DNA from: a bacterium | Lineage (GTDB): Bacteria > Patescibacteriota > Saccharimonadia > Saccharimonadales > SZUA-47 | Assembly: GCA_030430915.1 (NCBI GenBank) | Contig: JAUIKH010000009.1 | Span: 1 to 35,601 of the forward strand | Direction of reading: 5' to 3' | DNA: 35,601 nucleotides | Part shown: positions 1 to 9,943 of the stretch, in pieces | Layout: each line of letters begins with the position of its first letter | How positions within the stretch are numbered: the first letter of the stretch is position 1 | The notes under the pieces: model-generated | Told to the model about the DNA's origin: nothing | Database searches by the model: none | What the model saw: only the letters and a program-made list of their open reading frames with translations | Translations under genes and position numbers: made by a program

Positions 1-3000
1 CCCCAGCCATCAGCTTCATAGCACTGAATTCTACCTGTTACTGTGTCGTAGTACATGGAGCCAAGATATGTATCGTTGCCGTCTGCAACAGGCGGTGCAG
101 ATGCACGGTCAAGCGTAAACAAAGTGACTGGTCCACCATTGATACCGCCACCAATCTGCACGTTATCTGGTACTGTGTTGGCGTCATTTTGGATGAAGCT
201 TAGGTTATCTATCCAGAATATCCTAGCTGTTGCATCAGCTTGTCTAATTATTAGATCTGGGTCTGTTGCAGTTGTCGCATCGGTAGTGATTGTACATGTA
301 ACCTTTGTCCAGCCAGTCGTAACCAATGTCTGAGTACTGTAATTAGTACACTCTACCTCGTTTGAACCACCGTCTCGTGTGTAGAATACTTCAAGATTAT
401 CTACCATTGTACCGCTATCCAATTTTGCTGCAAATGACACTGTAAATGTGGTGCTGACAGTTGGGTTTGCACTAAGATTGTTAAATACTCCGTCGTCCGC
501 AGATGCAGAAGTATCTACTTCTACACCTGCTTGGCCAGTTACATATTCACCAGAGGTTGTAGTTCTAGATACACTATTACTGCTACCTTCAATTTCCCAG
601 TCAGAAGAGAACCCAGAAGAATCCTCTGCACCACCGTTAGACGCTAACTCTGTAGTTAGGTTATTTACACTAAACAGATTAGTACCTATAGACGTTTGCA
701 CTTCTAGAATACCTCCAGCTATAGGTGTTGTATCGTTGTTTCTTATAGTAAGTCCGTCCGCAGCACCGCCAGATGCATTTAGTACTAATTCAGCACCACC
801 AGCACTTGTTAAAGTGTTGTCATATGCAGACTGAAGGTCAGTAGAACTAGATGCACCAGCTGCTGTCCAGCCTGTACCGTTCCATATTAGTGTAGCTGTA
901 CTGTTTTCTTTCATTGATATGTCTACAGATGTTCCACCTAATGATAGCGTGAAGTCTTCAGATCCATTAACGGCAGTTACGTATATAACTCTACCAACTA
1001 CTTGGCCACCGACAGCTGGCACAGGTAATGTAACCGTTACATCGGTTGCAGTCGCATCTACTGCAATAGTACTGTAGCTATCTACACCTGTTATGCTACC
1101 ATTTACAGCAAATGTTTGAGTTGAGCCAGATGACAAGAACTGTGTTGGAGCTACTTTAAGCAAGAAATTTGTTGTGTCAGCGGTTAGAAGGTCGCTACCG
1201 GCAGAATCTTTAATCTGGAATGCTGTTGTTGAATCTGTAGTACTCTGGAACAATGCAAGTCCGCTACTTACCAAATCACTCTGAAGTGTTACATTACCGC
1301 TAAAAGTAGAAGAGCCTCGAACTTCCAGATTTCCTACCACGTTTGTATTGCCAGCAGTTAGTGTTCCTGCTCCACCCACTCCAGTACTACTTATATTACT
1401 AAGCCCTATCAAATCTAAACTAGCTCCAACACTTAACCTCGGTGTTAAAGTATATGATACTGTTGTAGTACTATTATCGAATAAATCTTGTTTTAGATGG
1501 TTTGATCCACCAAAACTATATATATTTCCATTATACGAAGTGGAAGATCTTGCTGCATAATTTACGCCTGTTGATGTCGTTGCTGTTATAGTGCCCGGTA
1601 CTCCACTGTTAGCAACATCTATGGTGTACGCAGTATAGTGGTAAGTTGCACCATTTCTGATACCACCAGAGATATAAAGCTTGCCATTTATAGCATCTAG
1701 GTTAAACAGCTGTCTAGGTTCTACACCATTACCGGTATTTACTTTTGTAGCGCTAGATGAAGACATACTGCCATCACTATTAAAGTCACCGTAGAAAAGA
1801 GTATCGTGACCTCCTGCAATAGTTGTTATCGTATTATACTGGGGCATACCCCACAACACATAAAGTCTGCCATTAACTATTTCTGATGAGTGCATAACTC
1901 TTCCCTGATGAAGCCAGCTAGATTCGCTTGACCAGCTACCGACTGTACCGTCTGGATTAACTTTGGCGTAATAGATTGCTTGTGAACCTGAAGAACCACC
2001 GGAGATGGCGCCACCTATGATATACAAATACCCATTGTTTGTCTCTGCACTATGATAGACTCGGTCCGCTGGCAAGTTGTTTGGTGCTGTTTGCCAAACT
2101 CCCAGAGATCCATCAGAATTAACCTTAGCAAAATACACTGTATCAGTACCATTACCCAGCCTCCACTGACCAAAACCGTTCGCTCTTGTTGTTGATCCAC
2201 CCACAACATATATATAGCCATTTACGTATGTTGCAGTATGCCCAACTCTATTGGCCGGAAGTGAATTTGTATTGGTTGTCCAAGAGCCTAATGTTCCATC
2301 TGAATTGACTTTTGCATAATACACAGTAGTAGTACCGTTACTTGGGTTAGCACTGTTATTGGCACCTCCTATGACGTACACAAAGCCATTAGCAGCTACA
2401 GCAGCACTTTCTGATCTTTGTGACGGTAGAGCTGTTGTAGTGCCCCATGTGCTAGAGGTGCTTGATGCCAAGCTCAGCAACTGCTCGCTATCTTTATTCA
2501 GTATATTAAAAGCTGCTTGACTGTCAGATGAATTTTGTAACGTAAATGATCCGTCCTCTCCGCTGAATGTACCTACTGTTTCTAGTGAGTTTAGTGAACT
2601 ACCAGATGACCCTGCTTCTGCTGTCTGGAAGACTATGTCACCACCAACACCAGTACCAGTACCTCTTGCGCCAGCAATGGTTGTTAGTACTGTGGATGCA
2701 GATATATTTGTGCCATTTGAATTTCCACCTTGTAATGTCACATTGCCGCCTGCTGACAACCCACCAGTACCACCTCTTATATTGACTGCGCCACCATTAC
2801 CATTTATTGAGCCACCTCCATAAACATTAACTTGACCACCGTCTCCTGAGGTTGAACCTCCAATGCCTCCGTTTATTGTTAAATACCCACCATCTCCTGT
2901 AGTTCCGCCACTGCCTGAATTAACAAGCAATGCTCCACCATTTCCTGTACCATTGCCATCGGCAGATTTAACTGTCAAGCTATCGCCGGAAGTGTTTGAA

Positions 3001-6000
3001 GAGGTTTGATTTGCTACACTTATTGTTCTGTTAGTTCCATTTGAGAACATAAAGTCTACTGCTGCTGTAATTGCTGAAGTATCGACTCCCAGTACATCTG
3101 TACCGTTGTCTTGAACAGCAAACTTACTGGTTGAACCAGTAGCAATATTCACCAAGAAATCACTGTCTGTTGCGGTATCGTCTAGTGTGAAAGATATGTC
3201 TCTAGCATCTGTTGTGGTTACAGTATTGCCTTCGTTATACGCAGCTTGTAATCCACCTAAGCCATTACAATTACCGGCAGTTGCTAGACAAAATTCATCA
3301 TCTGCAGAAATAGTTGGTATAGATACAGAGTAATTGCCAGCAAGTGCATCAACATCTATGGTGATGGTATTTGAGGATCCGTCAGAAATCACTAATTCTC
3401 CAGCTGTTGAGCTATCACCTATTTCTACCTGACCGTTGCTAGTATCTACGTTTAGTATTGAAGCTCCTGATGCATTTTGTACTTGAAATGCAGTTGTGGA
3501 GTTGGCAGACCCTCTAAATCTAAAGTCAGATACATCTGAGTTTGTACTGGTAGTACTATTTGTCTGTTGACCTGCGTATATAGTTCCGGTACCAGAATCA
3601 TTAATTGTTGCGGCATCAGTGGCTGAGCCACTAAATCTATTTCCTTCTAAAGTATTTTTGTCACCAGAACCACTAATATTAATCGCGTAACATGATGTTG
3701 TACAGCTTGTATCATAGATGGCATTTCCCTTGATTGTGTTGAAATCACCAGATACTGTTATACCAAAGTTAAAAGTAGCTCCTCCAGTATCATAAATAGT
3801 ATTGCTGATTATTTGATTATTAGTACCGGTACTCATGGATATAGCTCCGGTAGGTCCAGTATTGTTGCCATCTAGAAGGTTATCGGAGGCTACACTATAC
3901 GTAGAACTAGCTAAGTCTAAACCTATAACTGTATTGTCTTGAAATACATTTTCTGATATTAAGTTGTTTGCACCAGTAAAGTAACTACCTAAATTGTTTG
4001 CCTGTACGATGTTATTTGTAATTCTGTTATTGCTTGAATTAATTAAGATTATTCCAGTCCCGTCATTGTTCTGTGCTGTAACAGATTCTATATTGTTGTT
4101 TTCACTTGCTGTTAAGTACAATCCATTAATTCTGAAGTCTTCTATCACAACATTGTTGATGTTTGCACCCTGCCTAGCACTTGCTCCATTACCATCACCC
4201 ATTCCGTTGAAATATATACCCGCTTGCGTACCGGCTGTATTTAAATCTTTTCTACCATCTAGTTTAAGGTTTTCAATAACGACTCCTGTACCAGTAGAAG
4301 TGTCACTGTTTTCTATTAGGTTCTCATCAGCATCTAGGTCATCTAGCTCAATGATGGTTCCGTTGCCTACACCTTGTAGGGTAGTGTTGTTTGGAATAGA
4401 TATGGTTGCGTCTGCTACATAAGTACCACCTAGTAAGACTACCTTGCCACCAGCTGCAGCTGTTAGAGCGGAGTTTATTTCTGTTTCGTCAGACGTACCG
4501 TCTGTTACGTAGTCTGCTGAATCTTGTTCTGCCTGTGTAGATGGGTCTGTTCCGTGACCAGAAGCTACTACTATATATTCTCCTCTATCACTCTGCCATT
4601 TACCATTAGCATATGTTAGTAGGCTGTCAGTGTCGCTATCAAAGTAGACCATTCCTTCTGTAGGTGAGCCAGGACGAGAAGCAGTGTTACCGCCAGTTAT
4701 TGTTAATGATTGGCTAGCAGCTAGAACGAAGTCTACGGCTGATGTTACGGTTGATGAGCTAATTGAAAAGTAATCTGTACCCGTACTGTCTTCTACAACG
4801 AAAATGTCATTAGTTTGAGTTCCGTTAGCTTGAACCAATAGTTGTACTTCGTCTGTATCACCGTCAACACCTAGTTTAGCTAGGTCTGTAGCTGAGCCGA
4901 TTGTTACGTTGTCTGTACTGCTTACTAAATTAGCTACATTTGCTGTTGTTTGCCAAACACCAGCTCCTGTGTCGTCTGTACCACAAGTAAGCACACCCGA
5001 GGCATTGGTTTCTAGTGCTGTACATGACTGGAATGATGCGTCACCAAAGCTTATGCCAGTCCCACTAGTACCTGCATTAATTAATAGTGTGTCTGTATTG
5101 GCATTACCCAATATAGTGTTGTTGTACAAGCTGACGTGCCCAGAGTCATCTATAGAAAGCGCGACGGAGGAGTTTGTTCCAAGTTGCAAGGCTTGCGCAC
5201 CTTCTGTCCCTAAAAGCAAGGCATTAGCTAATGAATTAGTAAAAGTATTTGAGCTATTTGGGCTATTTCCAGCCGTGCCAACTTGACCGATAATTGCAGC
5301 TGTGCCTCCACCATCTTGAGTTAATCTAATATATGCATTGTCACTTTCTCCTGAATTATCGCTATCAGCAGCAAGCGTAAGAACAGAATCACCCGTATTA
5401 TTAATGTTTACTGTACTATTAAAGGTGCTTGATTCAGTTACAGTCAATGCTCCGGCATTGGTTGTTGTTAAGCCTGCCCTACCTAATGTTATTGAGCTGG
5501 CGTTGGTCACACCTAGCGTTATTCCACCAGCTGTACCTGCAGCAGAGCCAGTATCAACAACAATGTCGCCTGAATTACCAGATGTTGTAGTGTCACCAGT
5601 AGTTATTGTTACATCGTCACTGTCGGCACTATCTACATCGGATGATGCTACATTAGCAGCTCTGAATGCATACGGAACTGACGTAAGTTTAAATCTTGGG
5701 CTCATTTCACCGTCCCAAGATGCCGCCCCTCCAGAACCACCAATGTTCATGCCCAAGTATAGGTCCTCTGACCAATCTATTGCTGGAAATGCTGTAACGT
5801 CTCCTAGGTAAACTGAGTAATAGCCATTCTGGATGGATACTAAGTCACCCGTAGATCTCGTTTCTGTCCATTGAGCTGCTCCACCAGAACTGACGTAGTA
5901 GAGTTTAAACTCAACATGATAATTACCGTCAGGTACTAATGCCCCTGTGTTGGTCAGTAGCCTACCTTGGAAGTTCAGCTGACTAGACGTGGCAGCCTGA

Positions 6001-6317
6001 GCTGGTGACGACTGAGAAATGATTGACCCAGCTACCGGAACAGCTATTAGTAAAATTAATAATATTGCAAGTGCCTTACGCCCACGCAAGCTCAGTTTCC
6101 GGGCGCGTGGAACCAAGCTTGCGCAGACGTACGGCAAGTTTATTTTATTCAAAAAGGCACCAAAAAAGCTCAACGCCCGGGCGCGTGGGGTTGAGCTTTT
6201 ACGATGCCTTTTAATAATATTTATCGCAGAAACGACAGCAAGGGATAACGATGTTATCCCTTGCGTGACTTTTATAATAAGTACGTGTTTGTGTTTTTTT
6301 GTAAATTTATTTTTCAT
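1..6317 (-). CDS. Giant secreted/cell-surface protein, C-terminus beyond window; signal peptide/TM, 'QLNFQGRLLTNTGALVPDGNYHVEFKLYY' N-terminal module, beta-helix region and kelch-like repeats
   Basis: Codons starting at + positions divisible by 3 (read on minus) are open at every patch checked (near 10, 663, 2043, 3003, 4503, 5643, 6315), with no stop before the window edge. Translated pieces: RKALAILLILLIAVPVAGSIISQSSPAQAA; GHGTDPSTQAEQDSADYVTDGTSDETEINSAL followed by beta-helix-like repeats; WQTAPNNLPADRVYHSAETNNGYLYIIGG-type repeats; GSMYYDTVTGRIQCYEADGWG at the left edge. ATG at 6317 is the furthest clear start; TTG at 6089 is an alternative. Confidence 0.85.
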   Translation of the reverse strand, partial: MKNKFTKKHKHVLIIKVTQGITSLSLAVVSAINIIKRHRKSSTPRARALSFFGAFLNKINLPYVCASLVPRARKLSLRGRKALAILLILLIAVPVAGSIISQSSPAQAATSSQLNFQGRLLTNTGALVPDGNYHVEFKLYYVSSGGAAQWTETRSTGDLVSIQNGYYSVYLGDVTAFPAIDWSEDLYLGMNIGGSGGAASWDGEMSPRFKLTSVPYAFRAANVASSDVDSADSDDVTITTGDTTTSGNSGDIVVDTGSAAGTAGGITLGVTNASSITLGRAGLTTTNAGALTVTESSTFNSTVNINNTGDSVLTLAADSDNSGESDNAYIRLTQDGGGTAAIIGQVGTAGNSPNSSNTFTNSLANALLLGTEGAQALQLGTNSSVALSIDDSGHVSLYNNTILGNANTDTLLINAGTSGTGISFGDASFQSCTALETNASGVLTCGTDDTGAGVWQTTANVANLVSSTDNVTIGSATDLAKLGVDGDTDEVQLLVQANGTQTNDIFVVEDSTGTDYFSISSSTVTSAVDFVLAASQSLTITGGNTASRPGSPTEGMVYFDSDTDSLLTYANGKWQSDRGEYIVVASGHGTDPSTQAEQDSADYVTDGTSDETEINSALTAAAGGKVVLLGGTYVADATISIPNNTTLQGVGNGTIIELDDLDADENLIENSDTSTGTGVVIENLKLDGRKDLNTAGTQAGIYFNGMGDGNGASARQGANINNVVIEDFRINGLYLTASENNNIESVTAQNNDGTGIILINSSNNRITNNIVQANNLGSYFTGANNLISENVFQDNTVIGLDLASSTYSVASDNLLDGNNTGPTGAISMSTGTNNQIISNTIYDTGGATFNFGITVSGDFNTIKGNAIYDTSCTTSCYAINISGSGDKNTLEGNRFSGSATDAATINDSGTGTIYAGQQTNSTTSTNSDVSDFRFRGSANSTTAFQVQNASGASILNVDTSNGQVEIGDSSTAGELVISDGSSNTITIDVDALAGNYSVSIPTISADDEFCLATAGNCNGLGGLQAAYNEGNTVTTTDARDISFTLDDTATDSDFLVNIATGSTSKFAVQDNGTDVLGVDTSAITAAVDFMFSNGTNRTISVANQTSSNTSGDSLTVKSADGNGTGNGGALLVNSGSGGTTGDGGYLTINGGIGGSTSGDGGQVNVYGGGSINGNGGAVNIRGGTGGLSAGGNVTLQGGNSNGTNISASTVLTTIAGARGTGTGVGGDIVFQTAEAGSSGSSLNSLETVGTFSGEDGSFTLQNSSDSQAAFNILNKDSEQLLSLASSTSSTWGTTTALPSQRSESAAVAANGFVYVIGGANNSANPSNGTTTVYYAKVNSDGTLGSWTTNTNSLPANRVGHTATYVNGYIYVVGGSTTRANGFGQWRLGNGTDTVYFAKVNSDGSLGVWQTAPNNLPADRVYHSAETNNGYLYIIGGAISGGSSGSQAIYYAKVNPDGTVGSWSSESSWLHQGRVMHSSEIVNGRLYVLWGMPQYNTITTIAGGHDTLFYGDFNSDGSMSSSSATKVNTGNGVEPRQLFNLDAINGKLYISGGIRNGATYHYTAYTIDVANSGVPGTITATTSTGVNYAARSSTSYNGNIYSFGGSNHLKQDLFDNSTTTVSYTLTPRLSVGASLDLIGLSNISSTGVGGAGTLTAGNTNVVGNLEVRGSSTFSGNVTLQSDLVSSGLALFQSTTDSTTAFQIKDSAGSDLLTADTTNFLLKVAPTQFLSSGSTQTFAVNGSITGVDSYSTIAVDATATDVTVTLPVPAVGGQVVGRVIYVTAVNGSEDFTLSLGGTSVDISMKENSTATLIWNGTGWTAAGASSSTDLQSAYDNTLTSAGGAELVLNASGGAADGLTIRNNDTTPIAGGILEVQTSIGTNLFSVNNLTTELASNGGAEDSSGFSSDWEIEGSSNSVSRTTTSGEYVTGQAGVEVDTSASADDGVFNNLSANPTVSTTFTVSFAAKLDSGTMVDNLEVFYTRDGGSNEVECTNYSTQTLVTTGWTKVTCTITTDATTATDPDLIIRQADATARIFWIDNLSFIQNDANTVPDNVQIGGGINGGPVTLFTLDRASAPPVADGNDTYLGSMYYDTVTGRIQCYEADGW

Positions 6318-6486
6318 GTGTTGCTTTTGGTTTTATGCAACACAGAGATCAGAAAACTGCGAGACTTTCTGATACTGCGCCCGTCTACTTTTATCTGTAG
6401 ACTAGCTCAGTGTATAACAAATTTGTTCACTATTTCAAGACATTTATGCTTAATTTACTGTTAGTTTTCCACAAGCCCATATTAAA

Positions 6487-6507
6487 ACACCCCGTTAATA
6501 GGGGTGT
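6487..6507 (-). terminator. Rho-independent terminator downstream of rplU
   Basis: Stem ACACCCC / GGGGTGT with 7-nt loop, followed on minus by TTTT. Confidence 0.8.
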
Positions 6508-6532
6508 CTTACCTAGCACTTTTGTATTGAGT

Positions 6533-6838
6533 TTATACGGCAGTTATTTTAATTTTTGTTAGCTGCTGTCTATGACCGCGCTTTGTGTTTACACGCTTTT
6601 TAGCTTTGTATCTAAGTGCGGTTACTTTATCGCCTTTTAGATTTTCTTCAATAATTTTAGCGCTGACTTTTGCAGATTCTAGTTTCTTAGAATCAACAAT
6701 AGAACTATCACCATTAACTAGCATTATTGGTTTAAATTCTAGAGTCTTCTTATCAGAATTAATTTTATTTACTGTGATTTCATCACCCTCTGCGACAAGA
6801 TACTGACTGCCACCACAAACAATTACTGCTTTTTTCAT
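6533..6838 (-). CDS. rplU: 50S ribosomal protein L21 (bL21)
   Basis: 101 aa; MKKAVIVCGGSQYLVAEGDEITV...YKAKKRVNTKRGHRQQLTKIKI is typical of L21. Confidence 0.93.
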   Translation of the reverse strand: MKKAVIVCGGSQYLVAEGDEITVNKINSDKKTLEFKPIMLVNGDSSIVDSKKLESAKVSAKIIEENLKGDKVTALRYKAKKRVNTKRGHRQQLTKIKITAV

Positions 6839-6912
6839 TATTTTCTCCTAAGATTTCAAACCATTGTAACAAATCTACCCCTGTTTGTAAACAGTAGTGT
6901 TAGATTAATTTT

Positions 6913-9804
6913 TTAGTCTCTCTTTATCAAAGATATGGATATTTCTGCATCACCAATATTATGGCTGGACGTAAATTTGCCATCAGTGGTAATTTCATCA
7001 GTTAATATTGCTGCTAGAGCTTCTTTGGAGATATAATCTGAAAACTCATTTATTGCAGAGCTAAGGACGTCTGAGTCTGTTTTTAAGCTAAGATTTATTC
7101 GGTCGTCCACGTCTAAACCAGCTTCTTTTCTTGCATTTTGCACAAACCTGACAACTTCTCTAGCTAATCCTTCTCGTTTTAAGCTCTCAGTAATGTTTAA
7201 ATCAAGCTCGACTGATTGCTCACCTTCTGTATGCCATTCAACATTTTTAATATTTAGCTCTTCTTTTAGAATTTCTAGATATAAATCTTTAGAGTCGCCT
7301 AAATCAGTCATCCCATTAACTGTTATAGAATTAAGTGGCTGGCGAACTTTTACTTGTGCTTTAGCCCTAGCAGACAATCCCTCATTAACTACGTACCTTA
7401 GAGCATCCATTTCTTCAACTATTTTATTATTGATTTTCCCATTTTCTGGCCAATCACATAAATGTACAGATTTATTGCCAGTTAGATTTCTGTACAGCTC
7501 TTCTGCTAAAAATGGAGTGAATGAGGCCATCGTAATAGACAGCTGAACTAAAACATAGTGCAGAGTTTTATATGCAAAATCCTTATCCTCATCGTCTTCT
7601 GACTTCCAGAATCTTTTTCTGGATCTTCGCACATACCAGTTACTTAAATCGTCTATAAACGGCAAGAATAAGCGTATTGCACTCTGTAAATCGTACTCTT
7701 TTGTTGCTTTTTCTACATCACCTATTAATAGATTGGTTTTGGACAAAATCCAAATATCTAGCACGTTTGCTGAGTTATAAACTTGATCATCCAGAGACTT
7801 ATCCCACTCCCAGTTATCTACCTCTGCATACATAGTAAAGAAATCATAAACGTTCCAAATCATAGAGAGTTTACGCGCAACATTTGCTACATCCTTGTCA
7901 CTCAAAGCAAAGTCTTCACCATTAGTAAGTGGAGAACTCATCATTAAAAATCTGAAACTATCGGCTGAATATTTATCCATTAACTCTAGTGGATCTGTAT
8001 AGTTTTTAAGCTTTTTACTCATTTTTTTACCATCAGCAGCATTGATAAAGCCAGTACAAATAAGATTTTTAAAAGGTGCTTTGCCGAATAGACCAACATT
8101 TACTGCCGTAAGTGCATAGAACCATCCTCTTGTTTGATCTATAGCTTCAACAATGAAATCTGCTGGAAAGCTTTTTTCAAATTTATCTTTATTTTCAAAA
8201 GGATAATGAAACTGGGCAAAAGGCATGCTGCCACTTTCAAACCAACAATCCAACACCTTACCAATATGGTGCATTTTGGTATCATCTAAATCAAACGTAA
8301 TATCCATAACTTGTGGTAAGTGATAATCATCTAATCTTTTACCTGTAAATTCTTCAAACTCGTCATAACTTCCGAACACTTTAACTACTGTAGAGCCATC
8401 ATTCCTTTCACCCTTCCAAACTGGCAAAGGTGTAGCCCAAAATCTATCTCTACTGAGGTTCCAATCTGGAGCTGAATCTATTATATTCTTAAATCTTCCT
8501 TCTTGAAGATGCTTTGGTGTCCAGCTAGTTTTTTGTGTTGAATCTAACATTTCTTCTTTTTGCCCCTGTATGTCCATAAACCAGCTTGGGTGAGCTCTAT
8601 ACATTAGTTTAGTCCCGCACCGATGACAGTGTGGATATTCGTGCTGTATGTATTCTACTTTTAAAGCTTGGTCTTCTTCTACGAGTGTTTTGGCAATTTG
8701 TTTGTTAACCTCCCAAATGTTTTCACCTTGCCACCTACCGCTTGTATAGAAGCCATTCTCATCAACATTAGAAACCAGTGGAATATTGTGTTGCTGGCAT
8801 AATTCATAGTCTTCTTCTCCATAAGCTGGAGCCTCGTGAACTATACCAGTGCCATCTTCTGCAGTTACAAATCCTGCGCTAAGTACTCTATGAGCTTTGG
8901 ATCCATGGTTTTCAAATAATGGGTTATACTTCTTCCCGACAAGTGTTGAACCACTTATATTTTTTACAACAGTATAGTCCAAAGGCTTATGCTTTTCATT
9001 TTTCATGACTCTTTCAATAGCGTCTGCAGCAATATAAAATCTCTTGCCATTATACTCAATTAATGAGTAATCTATGTCTTCATTTACTGCTAAAGCGACG
9101 TTCGCAGGTAATGTCCATGGTGTAGTAGTCCATGCCAGCATATATTCTTCACTGTTTTCTAGCTTAAAATATACATATAAACTAGGGTCAGTAACAGTTT
9201 GATAGCTATTTTCCATAGCAACCTCACTTTTGCTTATAGGTGTTGCATCTTTAGTGCAGTAGACTAGAATTTTTTCTCCGTCGTATATTTTACCCTTTTC
9301 ATAAAGCTCCTTAAAAGCCCACCATACTGACTCCATGTACTCTTTATCCATGGTCTGATAAGCACCTTTAAACTCTACCCATCGACCGATTCTATCTATC
9401 GTATCTTCCCACTCTGTCCCTGTTTTAACCATGACAGCCCTACATTCTTTAACATAGTCCTGAACAGATATTTTAACCCCTACTTCTTTTTTATTAGCTA
9501 TACCTAGTTTTTTTTCTACAAATAACTCAGCAGGTAGGCCATGACAATCCCAGCCCCACTTTCTTTCTACTCTTTGTCCTTGCATAGTATGAAAACGGCC
9601 CATAGTATCCTTGACAGCTGATATTAGAAGGTGCCCATGGTGTGGAGTCCCTGTTAAAAACGGTGGACCATCATAAAAAACCCAGGGTTTATCTTCTGGT
9701 CTTTGCTGTACAGATTCTTCGAAAATATGATTTTTTTTCCAATAATTTATCAGATCTTTTTCGTATTCTTTGGCTCTTCTTCTTGTCCCACTTTTATACT
9801 TCAT
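6913..9804 (-). CDS. ileS: Isoleucyl-tRNA synthetase
   Basis: 963 aa; class I motif GPPFLTGTPHHGHLL, DGKKMSKKLKNYTDP (KMSKS), ESGSMPFAQFHYPFEN and editing domain. Confidence 0.97.
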   Translation of the reverse strand: MKYKSGTRRRAKEYEKDLINYWKKNHIFEESVQQRPEDKPWVFYDGPPFLTGTPHHGHLLISAVKDTMGRFHTMQGQRVERKWGWDCHGLPAELFVEKKLGIANKKEVGVKISVQDYVKECRAVMVKTGTEWEDTIDRIGRWVEFKGAYQTMDKEYMESVWWAFKELYEKGKIYDGEKILVYCTKDATPISKSEVAMENSYQTVTDPSLYVYFKLENSEEYMLAWTTTPWTLPANVALAVNEDIDYSLIEYNGKRFYIAADAIERVMKNEKHKPLDYTVVKNISGSTLVGKKYNPLFENHGSKAHRVLSAGFVTAEDGTGIVHEAPAYGEEDYELCQQHNIPLVSNVDENGFYTSGRWQGENIWEVNKQIAKTLVEEDQALKVEYIQHEYPHCHRCGTKLMYRAHPSWFMDIQGQKEEMLDSTQKTSWTPKHLQEGRFKNIIDSAPDWNLSRDRFWATPLPVWKGERNDGSTVVKVFGSYDEFEEFTGKRLDDYHLPQVMDITFDLDDTKMHHIGKVLDCWFESGSMPFAQFHYPFENKDKFEKSFPADFIVEAIDQTRGWFYALTAVNVGLFGKAPFKNLICTGFINAADGKKMSKKLKNYTDPLELMDKYSADSFRFLMMSSPLTNGEDFALSDKDVANVARKLSMIWNVYDFFTMYAEVDNWEWDKSLDDQVYNSANVLDIWILSKTNLLIGDVEKATKEYDLQSAIRLFLPFIDDLSNWYVRRSRKRFWKSEDDEDKDFAYKTLHYVLVQLSITMASFTPFLAEELYRNLTGNKSVHLCDWPENGKINNKIVEEMDALRYVVNEGLSARAKAQVKVRQPLNSITVNGMTDLGDSKDLYLEILKEELNIKNVEWHTEGEQSVELDLNITESLKREGLAREVVRFVQNARKEAGLDVDDRINLSLKTDSDVLSSAINEFSDYISKEALAAILTDEITTDGKFTSSHNIGDAEISISLIKRD

Positions 9805-9826
9805 GAATTAATCCTATTAATTTAAA

Positions 9827-9895
9827 AATCGTTTCTTTTGACTGTCAGAGCCCAGTAATCTGGACGGTACCATCTGACTTCCAAAAGAAACGATT
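9827..9895 (-). promoter_or_regulatory. T-box-like leader (antiterminator domain) upstream of ileS
   Basis: Minus-strand RNA: GUCAGA-[UGGUACC]-GUCCAG-AUUA-CUGGGC-UCUGAC, i.e. two helices flanking a 7-nt UGGNACC bulge, enclosed by a 14-bp stem AATCGTTTCTTTTG/CAAAAGAAACGATT followed by a T run, 22 nt before the ileS ATG. Confidence 0.75.
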
Positions 9896-9943
9896 ATCTT
9901 TTGCTCAATTATCTTTTACGCAGATTCACGAGGAGCTCTACTA

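Noticed and set aside
55-5811. Plus-strand ORFs at 55-333, 448-834, 3994-4422, 4909-5286, 5338-5811 and others
   Set aside because: Antisense to the giant minus-strand ORF, whose translation shows coherent domains; these are shadow ORFs.
6019-6464. Plus-strand ORFs 6019-6372, 6023-6214, 6261-6464
   Set aside because: Antisense to or upstream of the giant gene; composition not protein-like and includes the palindromic repeats.
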